This document shows, in pieces, positions 7,269-16,220 of a stretch of DNA of 64,000 nucleotides. The position numbers and the translations under genes were made by a program. This DNA comes from Sphingobacteriales bacterium (GTDB lineage Bacteria > Bacteroidota > Bacteroidia > Chitinophagales > UBA2359), in the NCBI GenBank assembly GCA_016706405.1, contig JADJJT010000003.1, positions 62,001-126,000 of the forward strand. Reading direction: 5' to 3'. The notes beneath the pieces are model-generated. The model searched no databases and was not told the origin of the DNA. It worked only from the letters and a program-made list of their open reading frames with translations. Every line of letters starts with the position of its first letter. The stretch's first letter is position 1.

Positions 7269-7976
7269 TTACTCCGTTAAAAAATTGGAAATTTGTTTGC
7301 CTATTTCTTCAATTGTCAATAGAACTGCCTGGTTTTTTATCCGGTTCATTGCCTCGTTTTCGTTTAAATCCGGATTTTGTTTTTTGTCCTGAAAATCTTT
7401 GGTTACAATGGTTGTGAAAGGCACCAACCCAGTTCGGACATCTAAAACAATAAGCTGCGTTGTGGCAAAGGCTTTAATATTTGTTTTGGCGAATAACCGG
7501 TATTGCGAATAAATTGCGCTGGTGATGGAGTAAATTACAACAATATCGGATTGGGTTCGTACAGCCGACTCTCTTATGCTGGTAAAACTTGGATTTTTAG
7601 AAATTAAAATATCCGGAATGGTTGAAATTCTTGTTACCCGCTTCGAGTTTTTAAATTTATCGGTAAATAAATCTAAATATTGCTGCTGGGCTTTCATATA
7701 TTCTTCATCTGACCAATAATAATATTCCATTTGATTTAGCGAGCTTTCGAGTTGCACAAAAGCGACTCTCAAATTATTTGGCAGGGTATATTTGCCGTCC
7801 AATATTTTTTGAATATTCTCTTCTGAAATGGTAGCACTTTTATCGTCAAACAAGGATTGTGTAATTGGCGGAGGCTCATTAACATAAGTATAATCGTTTG
7901 GGCTGCTTATTTGTTTTGGGCCTGAACAAGAGGCCAAAACAATTGAAACAAGAAGTAAAATTGCTGTTTTTTTCAT
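7269..7976 (-). CDS. Putative lipoprotein of unknown function
   Basis: The 235-residue protein starts MKKTAILLLVSIVLASCSG, a lipoprotein signal with lipobox LASC, so it is probably anchored to a cell-envelope membrane. The mature part alternates strands and helices. A stretch near the middle (ESAVRTQSDIVVIYSITSAI) and another (TTQLIVLDVRTGLVPFTTIV) resemble an alpha/beta fold. I do not recognise the family. It is 106 bases upstream of the response regulator on the same strand, which leaves open a link with envelope sensing. That link is only positional. Confidence 0.75.
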   Translation of the reverse strand: MKKTAILLLVSIVLASCSGPKQISSPNDYTYVNEPPPITQSLFDDKSATISEENIQKILDGKYTLPNNLRVAFVQLESSLNQMEYYYWSDEEYMKAQQQYLDLFTDKFKNSKRVTRISTIPDILISKNPSFTSIRESAVRTQSDIVVIYSITSAIYSQYRLFAKTNIKAFATTQLIVLDVRTGLVPFTTIVTKDFQDKKQNPDLNENEAMNRIKNQAVLLTIEEIGKQISNFLTE

Positions 7977-8057
7977 TTTTACCTTGTATTTTGGTGACTT
8001 TATTTTAATGGAATTTCGTGCAGGTTTTCATGTTTTTGTATTGCTTATTTGATCTAT

Positions 8058-8948
8058 TTATTCTTTTTCGGGAAGTGGTACAAATTCTTTTTCGTCGTTT
8101 GGTATTTTTGGAAAGGCTTCTAAATTTTGGTTTTTCCAATTTAATTTAGCTTGTTCTAAAATATCTTTGTCTGAGTGTACAAAATTCCAAAACATAAAGC
8201 GTTTTTCTTCGAAAGGTTTACCTCCAAAAAGATAGAGTGTGGTTTCGCCGTTTGTTTGAAACTCGCACAACGAAGCATTTTTTGCCACAAGTAATTGTTT
8301 GCTTCCATAGTCGTTGCCTTCAATTTTTACCGTTCCTGCTAAAACATACATACCGACCTCGCCAAAAAGTTTGTTGCCTATATTTATTTTTTGAGCGGTT
8401 TTCGTTTTTACCTCGATAAAATATAAGGGGCTATGCACCGGAACCGGAGATTTTTTGCCCGCAATTTCTCCGGCTATCAGTTTATAAAAAATGTCGTTTT
8501 CTTGCCATGTAGGAATGTCTTCTTTGTTGAAATGAAAAAATGAAGGTTCAGTTTGTTCTAATTCTTTTGGAAGGGCAATCCAAATTTGAAAACCGTGTAA
8601 AAATTTATCTACCTTTCTTAAATATTCGGGCGTTCTTTCAGAATGAACCACTCCTTTTCCGGCGGTCATCCAATTCACTTCTTCCGGTTTAATTTCGGTG
8701 GCATTTCCTAAGCTATCGCGGTGGAAAATTGCCCCATCGAATAGGTAGGTAAGGGTAGAAATGCCAATATGCGGATGCGAGGGTACATCGAGGTTTTGGT
8801 GCTCCTTTAAACAGGCTGGCCCCATGTGGTCAATAAAAACAAAAGGGCCAACAGCTCTTTTTTGATGAAATGGCAAAAGCCTGCCCACCATAAAATTGCC
8901 AATATTAGCTGCTTTTTCGGCCAAAACAAGTCCTACATTCGATTGCAT
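8058..8948 (-). CDS. Pirin family protein
   Basis: The 296-residue bicupin carries the pirin metal-binding signature HPHIGISTLTYLFDG followed by GKGVVHSER, which supply the three histidines and the glutamate that bind a divalent metal. The N-terminus has FVFIDHMGP, typical of the family. Bacterial pirins are metal-dependent redox or quercetinase-like proteins in the cytoplasm; the substrate here cannot be told. The start at 8948 is 5 bases after the stop of the 101-residue gene upstream, so the two are likely cotranscribed. Confidence 0.9.
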   Translation of the reverse strand: MQSNVGLVLAEKAANIGNFMVGRLLPFHQKRAVGPFVFIDHMGPACLKEHQNLDVPSHPHIGISTLTYLFDGAIFHRDSLGNATEIKPEEVNWMTAGKGVVHSERTPEYLRKVDKFLHGFQIWIALPKELEQTEPSFFHFNKEDIPTWQENDIFYKLIAGEIAGKKSPVPVHSPLYFIEVKTKTAQKINIGNKLFGEVGMYVLAGTVKIEGNDYGSKQLLVAKNASLCEFQTNGETTLYLFGGKPFEEKRFMFWNFVHSDKDILEQAKLNWKNQNLEAFPKIPNDEKEFVPLPEKE

Positions 8949-8953
8949 TTTAT

Positions 8954-9259
8954 TTATGCTAATTGTAGTTTAGATAATATTTCGTTTGTCGTTCGGTCGG
9001 CATACATGCCGTAGGCATTTATTAGGGTGCCTTTTAATCCGTATTTTTCTGATGAAATGGCATAGACAATGGAGGAATCATTGGCGCTGGAATCGTTTCC
9101 TTCAAAGCGAAACCATTTATCAATTACAAATTCATGATGGAACACCTCGATTTGATTGTTTTTACATGCAAGGCAGTTTTCCCTAAGATTAAAATCTTCT
9201 ACGTAGCCTTGTTTTTTTAAGCCGTCTAACGCTTCTATAATATTGCTATATATTTCCAT
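8954..9259 (-). CDS. Small conserved protein (often mislabelled phosphoribosylpyrophosphate synthetase)
   Basis: The 101-residue cytoplasmic protein has the layout of a common Bacteroidota family. It has an N-terminal amphipathic helix with EALDGLKKQGYVEDFNL, the pair CLACKNN, then FRFEGNDSSANDSSIVYAISS and GLKGTLINAYGMYAD. Databases often label such proteins phosphoribosylpyrophosphate synthetase, but it is far too short and lacks the PRPP-binding loop, so that name should not be used. It probably forms a two-gene unit with the downstream pirin. Confidence 0.75.
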   Translation of the reverse strand: MEIYSNIIEALDGLKKQGYVEDFNLRENCLACKNNQIEVFHHEFVIDKWFRFEGNDSSANDSSIVYAISSEKYGLKGTLINAYGMYADRTTNEILSKLQLA

Positions 9260-9428
9260 GCTTTATTGAGTTTTATTATATAGTTAGCACTAAAGCACAA
9301 TAACTGCAAAACTAACCTAAATTTTCAAAAAAAACTAAATTTACAGTCGAAAATATTGCGCTGTTATGTATTTATCCGGAGGCCAATAGCCCTAACTGCC
9401 ATACAATATAACTAACGGCAGAGAGATT

Positions 9429-10460
9429 TTATTTCTTGTAGTTTGTTCGTTTAAGAATTTGACCGTTTCGGGTGTCAAACATAATATAACAATATTCGCA
9501 ATTGGCGGGCCGCACCTCAAAACCGGTTGTAGCACAGTAATTTACCTCAAAAAATACAATATCGCCTTGCAAACTAAGAGGTTTTAAAGAGGTTTGATTA
9601 AAATCTTTCTTTTCAAACTCAAGATGTTTTATAATTTTTCCGGATGCGATTTCAATAAAATCAAATCCAAATTGCGCCGCTTTTTGATAAAAATAATAAC
9701 AGACACCATCATTAAGTAATTGAATACGAGCCGTTCCATCTCCTAAAAAATCTTGTCCGAGCGTATAAGTCCATAGCTTTTCTCCCTTATCCGGATTTAA
9801 TAGCGATATGCTCTTTTTGTACTCATATTTAACCAAATATTTAAGGTATTCAACCTTATATCTGCCGCCCTGCATCCCATCCCAGTGCAAAACTTTTCCG
9901 GTTTCTTTGTCTATTATATTGTAGCAATTGGCTAAGTCGGTGGTGTAATTTCTTTTAAAAACAATCAATTTATTGCCCAATAAAAAGGGTTCGCTAATTC
10001 TTGTTAGCTTGGGGTCGGCCTTAAAAGTGCAGGTATTTGGGTCGTCAAAAGGAATATTCCATTTGAGTTTTTTGGTTTTAATATCAAATGCCGAAATGCC
10101 TCGGTAGGGTTTTCTTATTTTTGCTTCTTCCGGATGTGATTGTTCTAAATCTTCTTGCGCATCTAAGGTTACATATACGTTTTCCTCGTCTTTTGCCAAG
10201 AAGAAAAAATGATGTTGGTCAAAAAAAGTGAATGGCAGTATATTTTCTTTTCGCACAAATTCTTTGACTTCTTGCCGACTGTCTACCGGAAGGGTTAGCT
10301 TTTCTGTAGGCACTTCAAATTCTTCAACCGGAGCTTTGTTTGCATATCTTTCTGACGCGACGGGAATAGGTTTGGCACAGGTTATAAAAAATAAGGCGAT
10401 GATAATTGCTATTAGAACTGCTATTGAAACGATTAAAATTTTAGACAACACAGTATTCAA
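9429..10460 (-). CDS. Membrane-anchored PQQ-like beta-propeller protein
   Basis: The 343 residues start with a long hydrophobic segment (about 5-29) that ends near a cysteine (FITCAKP). It is either a signal anchor or a poor lipoprotein signal. The rest is beta-rich with quinoprotein-propeller repeats: ISAFDIKTKKLKWNIPFDD, YNIIDKETGKVLHWDG, and ISLLNPDKGEKLWTYTLGQD. Such propellers usually serve as protein-binding scaffolds or, less often, bind PQQ; no cofactor site is clear. It stands alone between short intergenic regions. Confidence 0.7.
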   Translation of the reverse strand: MNTVLSKILIVSIAVLIAIIIALFFITCAKPIPVASERYANKAPVEEFEVPTEKLTLPVDSRQEVKEFVRKENILPFTFFDQHHFFFLAKDEENVYVTLDAQEDLEQSHPEEAKIRKPYRGISAFDIKTKKLKWNIPFDDPNTCTFKADPKLTRISEPFLLGNKLIVFKRNYTTDLANCYNIIDKETGKVLHWDGMQGGRYKVEYLKYLVKYEYKKSISLLNPDKGEKLWTYTLGQDFLGDGTARIQLLNDGVCYYFYQKAAQFGFDFIEIASGKIIKHLEFEKKDFNQTSLKPLSLQGDIVFFEVNYCATTGFEVRPANCEYCYIMFDTRNGQILKRTNYKK

Positions 10461-10577
10461 AATTTATTTGTTTTTTTATGTGTGGAAAGTACAAGGCGTT
10501 TTATTGTTGAACGAGCCAAGAAGCTAAGGACGGTTTTACCTTTCTCCGGATATAATTGACGAGTTGAAGGGCGAATT

Positions 10578-11270
10578 TTATTTCTTTCTAATTTCTTTCA
10601 TCAAGTCTTCTAAATAGTCAATTTGTACTTCTTGAATTTCTAAAAGTTTTTTGCTTTGATGAACAAGCAAATGGTCAATTTTTTCACTTAGTAATTTTAT
10701 TTCTAATTCGGCTTTAAGATTAATTTTATAATCGTGTTCGCCTCTTTGCCTGTCTTTTTGTTCTTGCCTATTTTGGCTCATCATGATGATTGGCGCTTGA
10801 ATGGCTGCCAAACAAGAGAGGAGCAGGTTAAGCAAAATAAACGGGTACGGGTCGAATGGTTTTGTTGCCAAAAACCAAATATTAATTAGCATCCAAATTA
10901 CAATAAAAGCAAAAAACATGATGATAAACGTCCAACTACCGCCAAAAGCGGCCACTTGGTCGGCAATTTTTTGCTCAAAGCTTAGGTCGCCTTCAATTTC
11001 ATCCTGGATATTTTCAGAAAGGATAGAATTGTTTTTTATAGCCTCCATCACATCTTTGTCAATGGCTGCCAATTCGCCTTTTTCTTGCAGAATTAAGGAG
11101 GTCAAATATTGTCTCCGGTAATGGTTTGGCTCTGGCAATGTTATGTAGGAATCTTTGTCGAATTCCGGAAAATTTAACTGTATAAAGTCAAAAACTCCTT
11201 CTCTTACGTCTTGTCCTTTAACTTCTTCGCCTTTTGGAATTTCTTTATTGCTGATACTGCTAATTTTCAT
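10578..11270 (-). CDS. DUF1003 membrane protein
   Basis: The 230-residue protein has a soluble N-terminal 100 residues, then two membrane helices (about residues 113-133 and 143-165) with the family motif around KPFDPYPFILLNLLLSCLAAIQAP. That is followed by MMSQNRQEQKDRQRGEHDY and a C-terminal coiled coil (LLSEKIDHLLVHQSKKLLEIQEVQ). DUF1003 proteins are inner-membrane proteins of unknown role. The helix-loop-helix plus QNRQ..KDR signature makes the family call firm. Confidence 0.88.
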   Translation of the reverse strand: MKISSISNKEIPKGEEVKGQDVREGVFDFIQLNFPEFDKDSYITLPEPNHYRRQYLTSLILQEKGELAAIDKDVMEAIKNNSILSENIQDEIEGDLSFEQKIADQVAAFGGSWTFIIMFFAFIVIWMLINIWFLATKPFDPYPFILLNLLLSCLAAIQAPIIMMSQNRQEQKDRQRGEHDYKINLKAELEIKLLSEKIDHLLVHQSKKLLEIQEVQIDYLEDLMKEIRKK

Positions 11271-11332
11271 GGTGGCTTACTGTTGATAAAATAAACGGCA
11301 AAGATAACAGAATAAAACTTGGTTTAATTTAT

Positions 11333-11833
11333 TTAGTCCTTGTCTTCACTATGTTCGCTCTCTTCGCTATGCCCTTGCGCTGTTGTTGCTGTCGGGTTGT
11401 TTATTTCGGTGTGGCGAATTTGCCCGCCCAAATAGCCTGTCCTTGCAACTAAACCGAAACTGACTAAGGCAATAAATAAAACCACTAAGGCAGTTGTTCG
11501 TGTTAGAACTGATTTTTTTAAAGTTAGAAATAGCCCGGCTACCGAGGCAACGCCAAGTACAATTAACGATGCTAAGGTAAATTTAGCGAAATCTTCGTGT
11601 TCTTCGACTACATTTTTGGTTATGCCTTGTATATTTTCGACTACTTCTTCGGCGGCCTCGCCTGTAAGGTAGGCTATGCCGGCGCCAATTGCCGAAATAA
11701 TAAAAATATTGTAAGCCGCAATTTTTGTTTGATTGCTTTTAGTCAAAAGTGCTTGCAATAAAACAAACGCGCCCAAAAATGAGCCAAATATTGGCAGGTG
11801 GGTAATTAGTAAATGAATATGTGTTTGATTCAT
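11333..11833 (-). CDS. Four-helix membrane protein, DUF2231-like
   Basis: The 166 residues hold four predicted membrane helices. Histidines sit at the membrane edges: HIHLLITHLPIFG at the N-terminus, HEDFAKF in the middle and GGQIRHTEI at the end. This spacing resembles the DUF2231 group of putative haem- or metal-binding membrane proteins. The C-terminus is a short acidic/histidine tail (EESEHSEDKD). It lies just upstream of the DUF1003 gene, with 62 bases between them, and both are on the minus strand. Confidence 0.7.
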   Translation of the reverse strand: MNQTHIHLLITHLPIFGSFLGAFVLLQALLTKSNQTKIAAYNIFIISAIGAGIAYLTGEAAEEVVENIQGITKNVVEEHEDFAKFTLASLIVLGVASVAGLFLTLKKSVLTRTTALVVLFIALVSFGLVARTGYLGGQIRHTEINNPTATTAQGHSEESEHSEDKD

Positions 11834-12004
11834 TATTATAGTTTTTATGGAATGAAATATGGATTTTAATCAGGTAAAGTTAAGTGTTTCTGGGCTAATA
11901 AAAAATGATTTGAAACTAGATAAATGCTGATCTTGGCCATTTAATTGAATGCTAATTTTACCTTGCGTTTTTCTTCGCCTTAGTTGTAATTTTTATCTTC
12001 ATTG

Positions 12005-12361
12005 TCATTTTTTATAAAAAACGATATGTTTTTCTTCTACTTCGTAAAAGGCTTTAGCTTTACTGGTTTGTTGTTTGAGGCATTCATCGGCAATGAATTT
12101 TAGTATTTCATCTCTTTCGTCGAGGCTATATTCGGTTTGTTTTTCCCATTCATCGCGCGATGGAATGACCACGTAAAAAATGCAGTTTCCGCCGCCAATT
12201 TCGGTATATAATCTGATGGATTTATAGCCTTCGGTAAAAATTACATATCCGGAGCGGCCATTATTTTCAAATTTTACCCGTCTTTCTCTATAGGTTTTTG
12301 CCTCTTCATTTGGAGCAAAAATAGCTTTTAAAGCAGACCAGAGTATGTTACTAAATTTCAT
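12005..12361 (-). CDS. Small protein, IGGG-CIFY family copy 1
   Basis: I do not recognise this 118-residue protein. It is clearly a paralogue of the gene at 15288-15719. Both share (E/S)IGGG(N/K)CIFY(V/I)(V/I)IP in the middle and a C-terminal pattern of (D/E)ER.EIL.FIA-(D/E).-L(K/R)QQ..-A.A(F/Y)Y. There is no signal peptide, and the N-terminus (MKFSNILWSALKAIFAP) is only mildly hydrophobic. A small alpha/beta cytoplasmic protein is likely. Two copies within 4 kb suggest local duplication. Confidence 0.65.
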   Translation of the reverse strand: MKFSNILWSALKAIFAPNEEAKTYRERRVKFENNGRSGYVIFTEGYKSIRLYTEIGGGNCIFYVVIPSRDEWEKQTEYSLDERDEILKFIADECLKQQTSKAKAFYEVEEKHIVFYKK

Positions 12362-12753
12362 AGTTATATCAAAGTGAAAAAAGTATTAGTTCAATTAGTT
12401 TAGGTGGTCTCCTCTTGTTTTTGTTTCCATTTATAAAGCATATTCTATCATTTAATTTTATTATACTTTTTGCCTTGATGCAAAAAGTAACAAAAAAATC
12501 AAGCGCTGCGACCTGTTGCTTAACGGTTTACTGCACTTCAAAACCTAAAAACAAGCTATAAAATAAACTCGCTGCGCTCAAACAGTATTTTATACGCTTG
12601 TTTTTTTAACGGTTTTTCCGTTTGTAAACCTACAACAGCTCGAAGGCGCGGGTAATGGGATTGATGACTTTGTTTTCATGTGACACCTTTTCCGGAAATT
12701 GAAAAGTATTAACTTTGAATTATTTTATAAATCACTTTGGTATTAAAAGTTTA
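12362..12753. other. Non-coding stretch with a 9-bp perfect hairpin
   Basis: No convincing gene is seen in these 392 bases. At 12465-12488, ACTTTTTGC and GCAAAAAGT form a perfect stem around CTTGAT, followed by an A-rich run. It is a terminator-like hairpin or one of the extragenic repeats common in Bacteroidota. One TCCGGA palindrome occurs near 12690. Confidence 0.5.
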
Positions 12754-13281
12754 TTAATTACTTTTTACAAAGCCCCACAAATTGCCTTTTTTGGCGGCAA
12801 CAAGCCCTTCGCTAACGGCGGGCAAAGGCTCTTCTTCTTTATAATCTTTTGCTGAGATAAGCAATTCACCGTTTGTAGCATATACGCCTATGAGTTTGTG
12901 GTCTCGGTCTATATAAATTTTAGCTTTGTCGCCGGTGTACCAATTCGATTTTTGGAATGCTACGGAACTGGTCGTTTTATAGCGCGAATAAACCCCATTC
13001 CCTATGTATTCAATCAGGGTTTTGCTTGGTTTTGTGATGGGTTTAAACTCGGCGTTTAAAAATTGAATAGTGCGATCTTTAATTACGGTGTAAACATTAT
13101 CCGGATGCCAGCTAATTTCTTCGTATATGGGTTCTAAAACCACATTTCCTAAAGTGTCAATTAAGCCTTTGTTGTTTGGGCTTATTCCGTTTGGTTTTAT
13201 AAAAATAGCTTTTCCGTTGGGCCAAAAAGTTTCTACAAAATCCAAAATTTTTGGGTAATGTCTGTTTGCCCCAACTGTCAA
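12754..13281 (-). CDS. WG-repeat protein, C-terminal fragment after a frameshift
   Basis: This is the second half of the gene that starts at 14182. The useful homology begins at about DFVETFWPNGKAIFIKP, with WG-type units GLIDTLGNVVLEPIYEEI, LIGVYATNGELLISAKDY and a final NLWGFVKS. The first residues, translated from a TTG, overlap the upstream fragment in another frame and are not expected to be real. Joining both frames near 13235 gives one protein of about 475 residues. Confidence 0.6.
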   Translation of the reverse strand: MTVGANRHYPKILDFVETFWPNGKAIFIKPNGISPNNKGLIDTLGNVVLEPIYEEISWHPDNVYTVIKDRTIQFLNAEFKPITKPSKTLIEYIGNGVYSRYKTTSSVAFQKSNWYTGDKAKIYIDRDHKLIGVYATNGELLISAKDYKEEEPLPAVSEGLVAAKKGNLWGFVKSN

Positions 13282-14182
13282 TATAGGTCCATCCGGTTTT
13301 ATTTATTTTTGCGGGCAACATGCCAAACATCATTTTGCCATCGCTTGCTGTAATGTCTTCGGCTATAAGTTTACCATCTGCATCAAATATTTTGCAAATG
13401 CCTTCCTCGCGCGCCCTTGCCAGCCAATTCCCGTTTTCTAAAAATGTAATATAGCTGAACTTGAAATCAGACAGTTGTTTCAGTTGGTCGGTGTGTAGGG
13501 TGTAGTCGCCACCTTCGGTGCAAGCTATTATATTGCGGCCTACAATTTCTAATAACCACCAACTGGGTTTTAAAATTACGGTGCCATCTTTCGATAAAAT
13601 TCCATACTGCTCGTTTTGGCGAAATCGAATCCGGTCAAATTTAATTTCCGGACTAATTTCGGCATAGATAGGGGTTAATTTTTTTCCGCTTGCGTGGATG
13701 AGTTGGTCTCCGTTGTTATTATGCGCAATAAATAGGTCTTCGCCAATATAAGTGATGGTGTCGTAAACTGCTTCAAGAATTAGTTTGTTTTTTTCGTCTA
13801 TTAAGCCGTACTTATTGCCTTCTTTAAATAAGGTACGCGAACCTAACGAAGTATTGGTTATTATATTTTTCTCTTCAAAAGGAAGAGTTTGCCATTCGCC
13901 GGAGAGTGCTGATTTTACAACCTGAAAAGTTTCGTTTGCTTGGTTGGTAAGTAGGTAAACGGCATCGTTTGGCAAGGTTGCCTGTTTGTATTGAGGCGTA
14001 ATGACCCATTTGCCCTCGGTGTTTATGATGCCCCAAAGCCCGTTTTGACTTACTGCGGCAATACCATTTTTGAAGGGCAATACTGCTTCAAACTGGGGCG
14101 ATATTTGAAATATTTGCGGCTTGCTGCACGACAAAAAACTGCATCCGAACATAAAATATATTGCTATTAAAACATTATTCAT
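13157..14182 (-). CDS. WG-repeat lipoprotein, N-terminal fragment
   Basis: A signal with lipobox-like FLSC near residue 18 (MFGCSFLSCSKPQ) is followed by WG repeats: GLWGIINTEGKWVITPQYKQA, KYGLIDEKNKLILEAVYDTI and QYGILSKDGTVILKPSW. WG repeats are beta-structured units of unknown function found in envelope proteins of Bacteroidota. The frame stays good through GWTYIDSWGKQTLPKNFGF. It then turns basic and stops, while the other frame continues the homology, so a one-base insertion around 13230-13245 breaks the gene. Sequencing error or recent decay are both possible. Confidence 0.65.
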   Translation of the reverse strand: MNNVLIAIYFMFGCSFLSCSKPQIFQISPQFEAVLPFKNGIAAVSQNGLWGIINTEGKWVITPQYKQATLPNDAVYLLTNQANETFQVVKSALSGEWQTLPFEEKNIITNTSLGSRTLFKEGNKYGLIDEKNKLILEAVYDTITYIGEDLFIAHNNNGDQLIHASGKKLTPIYAEISPEIKFDRIRFRQNEQYGILSKDGTVILKPSWWLLEIVGRNIIACTEGGDYTLHTDQLKQLSDFKFSYITFLENGNWLARAREEGICKIFDADGKLIAEDITASDGKMMFGMLPAKINKTGWTYIDSWGKQTLPKNFGFCRNFLAQRKSYFYKTKRNKPKQQRLN

Positions 14183-14209
14183 GTTTATTCTTTTATCAGT
14201 TTAGCTATT

Positions 14210-14851
14210 TTATTTGGCTTCTTGTAAGCCGATGAATTTTTTTGTATTCGTTTCGGCTGTACCTCCGGGCCCTGTAATTACCCATTTAACTTCAATATCT
14301 TCTAAGTTTTCAATCCATTGGTAATCTGGATTAAATTTCAGAAACTCAGATAGTAAGCTAATTGATTTAGTGCCTTTCATATATTTATCTTTATTCGTTA
14401 CCTTAAATTCGTCAAGTTCGTTTTTGTTTAAGTTCATGGGCAAATTGCCGTTAAAGATATGTTCCCCATCGCGCGCGTAGGGAAATTCTAAGACGATAAA
14501 AGTTTTTGGGTCGGCTTTTAAAATAACTTCATTGTCTAAAAATACGCGGTAATTATCTTTAGCATATCCGTATTCGTTGTTGGTAAGGGGGGTAAAGCCG
14601 TCGGGAGTGGCGTAATTAATTTTTTTGCCTTTAAAGTAAACAGCGTGGTTGTCGGCTCCAAAATTTTTATTCTGCTTTAAAACTTTAAAACTGTTGTTAT
14701 CTATGCCCTCTATCCAATGGTTTCGGCTGCCAAAATTTTCGTCGTTGGTTACCCAAACCCATTGCCCGTTTTTTTTGGTGTAGCCTGTGCCGCATGATGA
14801 AATGATTAAGACAATTATGAGTACGATTCCGATGATGATACTTGTTTTCAT
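14210..14851 (-). CDS. DKNYY-type lipoprotein
   Basis: The 213-residue protein has a signal with lipobox SSCG (MKTSIIIGIVLIIVLIISSCG) and then repeats of the DKNYY type. These are NHAVYFKGKKINYATPDGFTPL, YAKDNYRVFLDNEVILKADPKTF and YARDGEHIFNGN, with the aromatic-Asp-Lys-x-x-Val-(Y/F) rhythm that defines the family. The function of DKNYY proteins is unknown; they are usually surface- or periplasm-exposed. It is 27 bases upstream of the broken WG-repeat lipoprotein and may share its transcript. Confidence 0.75.
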   Translation of the reverse strand: MKTSIIIGIVLIIVLIISSCGTGYTKKNGQWVWVTNDENFGSRNHWIEGIDNNSFKVLKQNKNFGADNHAVYFKGKKINYATPDGFTPLTNNEYGYAKDNYRVFLDNEVILKADPKTFIVLEFPYARDGEHIFNGNLPMNLNKNELDEFKVTNKDKYMKGTKSISLLSEFLKFNPDYQWIENLEDIEVKWVITGPGGTAETNTKKFIGLQEAK

Positions 14852-14889
14852 TTTTACTTGGGTTCTAATAATTTCTAAGCAATAAAAAA

Positions 14890-15255
14890 TTAGCGTGCAA
14901 TTTTTACGATAATGCTTCCGGCAATTAAAACGATACCTATAAATATTATTCCGGCAATATAACCCATGCCAATCCCAGGCCCCTGCTTGCTAAATGCTTT
15001 CATAAGCGTTTCTAACACAAAATGCCCCATTACGAGGCCAACTATCCAGATGCGCAGTAAGAGCCAATTTTTTTCTGCTCTGGAGACCCAAAACAGGCCG
15101 AAAGTCAAAAATAGCAATGCCGGCACCCAAAGCCATGATTTTTCAATGAGGTTGTCGAAAGAATATTTGGGCGGCGTGTTCATTTTAGCCATAAAGTGGG
15201 CAACAAAATAAAGGACCAACCACAACAGTTCAGGCCCAATAATATATTTTGGCAT
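14890..15255 (-). CDS. Small four-helix membrane protein
   Basis: The 121-residue protein has four hydrophobic segments (about residues 7-24, 42-59, 66-85 and 97-117) and a short basic tail. No enzymatic motif or named family is recognised. It sits in the same minus-strand run as the DKNYY lipoprotein (38 bases downstream) and the IGGG-CIFY gene (32 bases upstream), so cotranscription is likely. Confidence 0.6.
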   Translation of the reverse strand: MPKYIIGPELLWLVLYFVAHFMAKMNTPPKYSFDNLIEKSWLWVPALLFLTFGLFWVSRAEKNWLLLRIWIVGLVMGHFVLETLMKAFSKQGPGIGMGYIAGIIFIGIVLIAGSIIVKIAR

Positions 15256-15287
15256 TTTTAATATGGTTCTTTAATATTTGCTAATTT

Positions 15288-15719
15288 TTATTTATAAAAA
15301 AAAGCTATTTCCTCATCACTTATTTTGTAATAAGCCTCTGCCGTTGATATTTGCTGTCGCAAGGTATTTTCGGCGATAAACAGTAAAATTTCGGCTCTTT
15401 CTTCGGTTTCAAATCCTGTTGTAGCAAGCCATGTTTTTTCGTTTGGAATGATGATGTAGAATATACATTTGCCGCCGCCAATTTCAGATTGAAAACTTGC
15501 CGTTTTATCTTCCTGCACAAAACTTACTGTTCCGGATCTTACAGTACCTTCGAACAGCAATTTCCGGGAGAACTTTTTTACTAAATCTTGCATTAATTTT
15601 TCTCTAAGTTCAAGGTCCTCATTGGGCAGCAAATTGCCGGCCCCATCTCTGTATTGAGGATAAGACTTGCTTGAATTCATTTCTTCGAAGAAAGGATAAT
15701 CGGGTGGGTTGGGTATCAT
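15288..15719 (-). CDS. Small protein, IGGG-CIFY family copy 2
   Basis: This 143-residue paralogue of the gene at 12005-12361 has an N-terminal extension of about 25 residues (MIPNPPDYPFFEEMNSSKSY). The shared core is FQSEIGGGKCIFYIIIPNEK, and the C-terminus is ERAEILLFIAENTLRQQ plus TAEAYYKISDEEIAFFYK. No signal peptide or catalytic motif is evident. Role unknown. Confidence 0.65.
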   Translation of the reverse strand: MIPNPPDYPFFEEMNSSKSYPQYRDGAGNLLPNEDLELREKLMQDLVKKFSRKLLFEGTVRSGTVSFVQEDKTASFQSEIGGGKCIFYIIIPNEKTWLATTGFETEERAEILLFIAENTLRQQISTAEAYYKISDEEIAFFYK

Positions 15720-15780
15720 ATTTTCTTCCGGATATTTAGGTAAGTTTAAGTTGCTTTTGGGGTAGGTGGTGGCGCGGTTT

Positions 15781-16140
15781 TTAATCTATACCGTATATTT
15801 CAATTATTTTTCCGTTTGCGTCAAATACAAATCTTGTAGTACTGTTTACGGTAAACTCTGTTCCTTTTTTATGGTAAATAAGTTTAGAGTTTGTTTTTAA
15901 ATCGTATGTATATTCGGTAATTTTAGCAATAGATTTGATTTGATTTATTGAAGTTGAAACATGCGCCCACGAATGGTTATAGGTGTTTCTTAATTCTGAA
16001 TAATTGGGGTTGTAGGATTCGTAGAACCTACTCAATTTGACAGAGAAAAAGGAAAAAATTCGGTCAAAATCTTTGCTTGCTTCAGCCTCTAAAAAATCTC
16101 TGATAATAGGCACAAAGTTAATTTTTTCTTTCTTACTCAT
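15781..16140 (-). CDS. Stand-alone copy of the protease-associated NTF2-like domain
   Basis: The 119-residue protein matches the last 110 or so residues of the trypsin-like protease encoded next to it. Shared features include FI/FL-EAE--RDF--I(F/Y)S(F/Y)FS-K(L/I)SR(F/Y)Y, NTY.HSWAH-type helix, YDLKTN.K and the C-terminus RFVFDANGKIIEIYGID. The pattern (helix, then curved sheet ending in a strand) suggests an NTF2/SnoaL-like fold. It has no signal peptide. It probably arose by duplication of the protease's C-terminal domain, or the protease acquired it by fusion. Confidence 0.65.
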   Translation of the reverse strand: MSKKEKINFVPIIRDFLEAEASKDFDRIFSFFSVKLSRFYESYNPNYSELRNTYNHSWAHVSTSINQIKSIAKITEYTYDLKTNSKLIYHKKGTEFTVNSTTRFVFDANGKIIEIYGID

Positions 16141-16220
16141 TGATTTTTGACTTTATATTTTCCGGATATTTTATTAGTTTTAGCTTGCTTTTAGGCTAGG
16201 CTCTGGATGACTGAGTTTTA

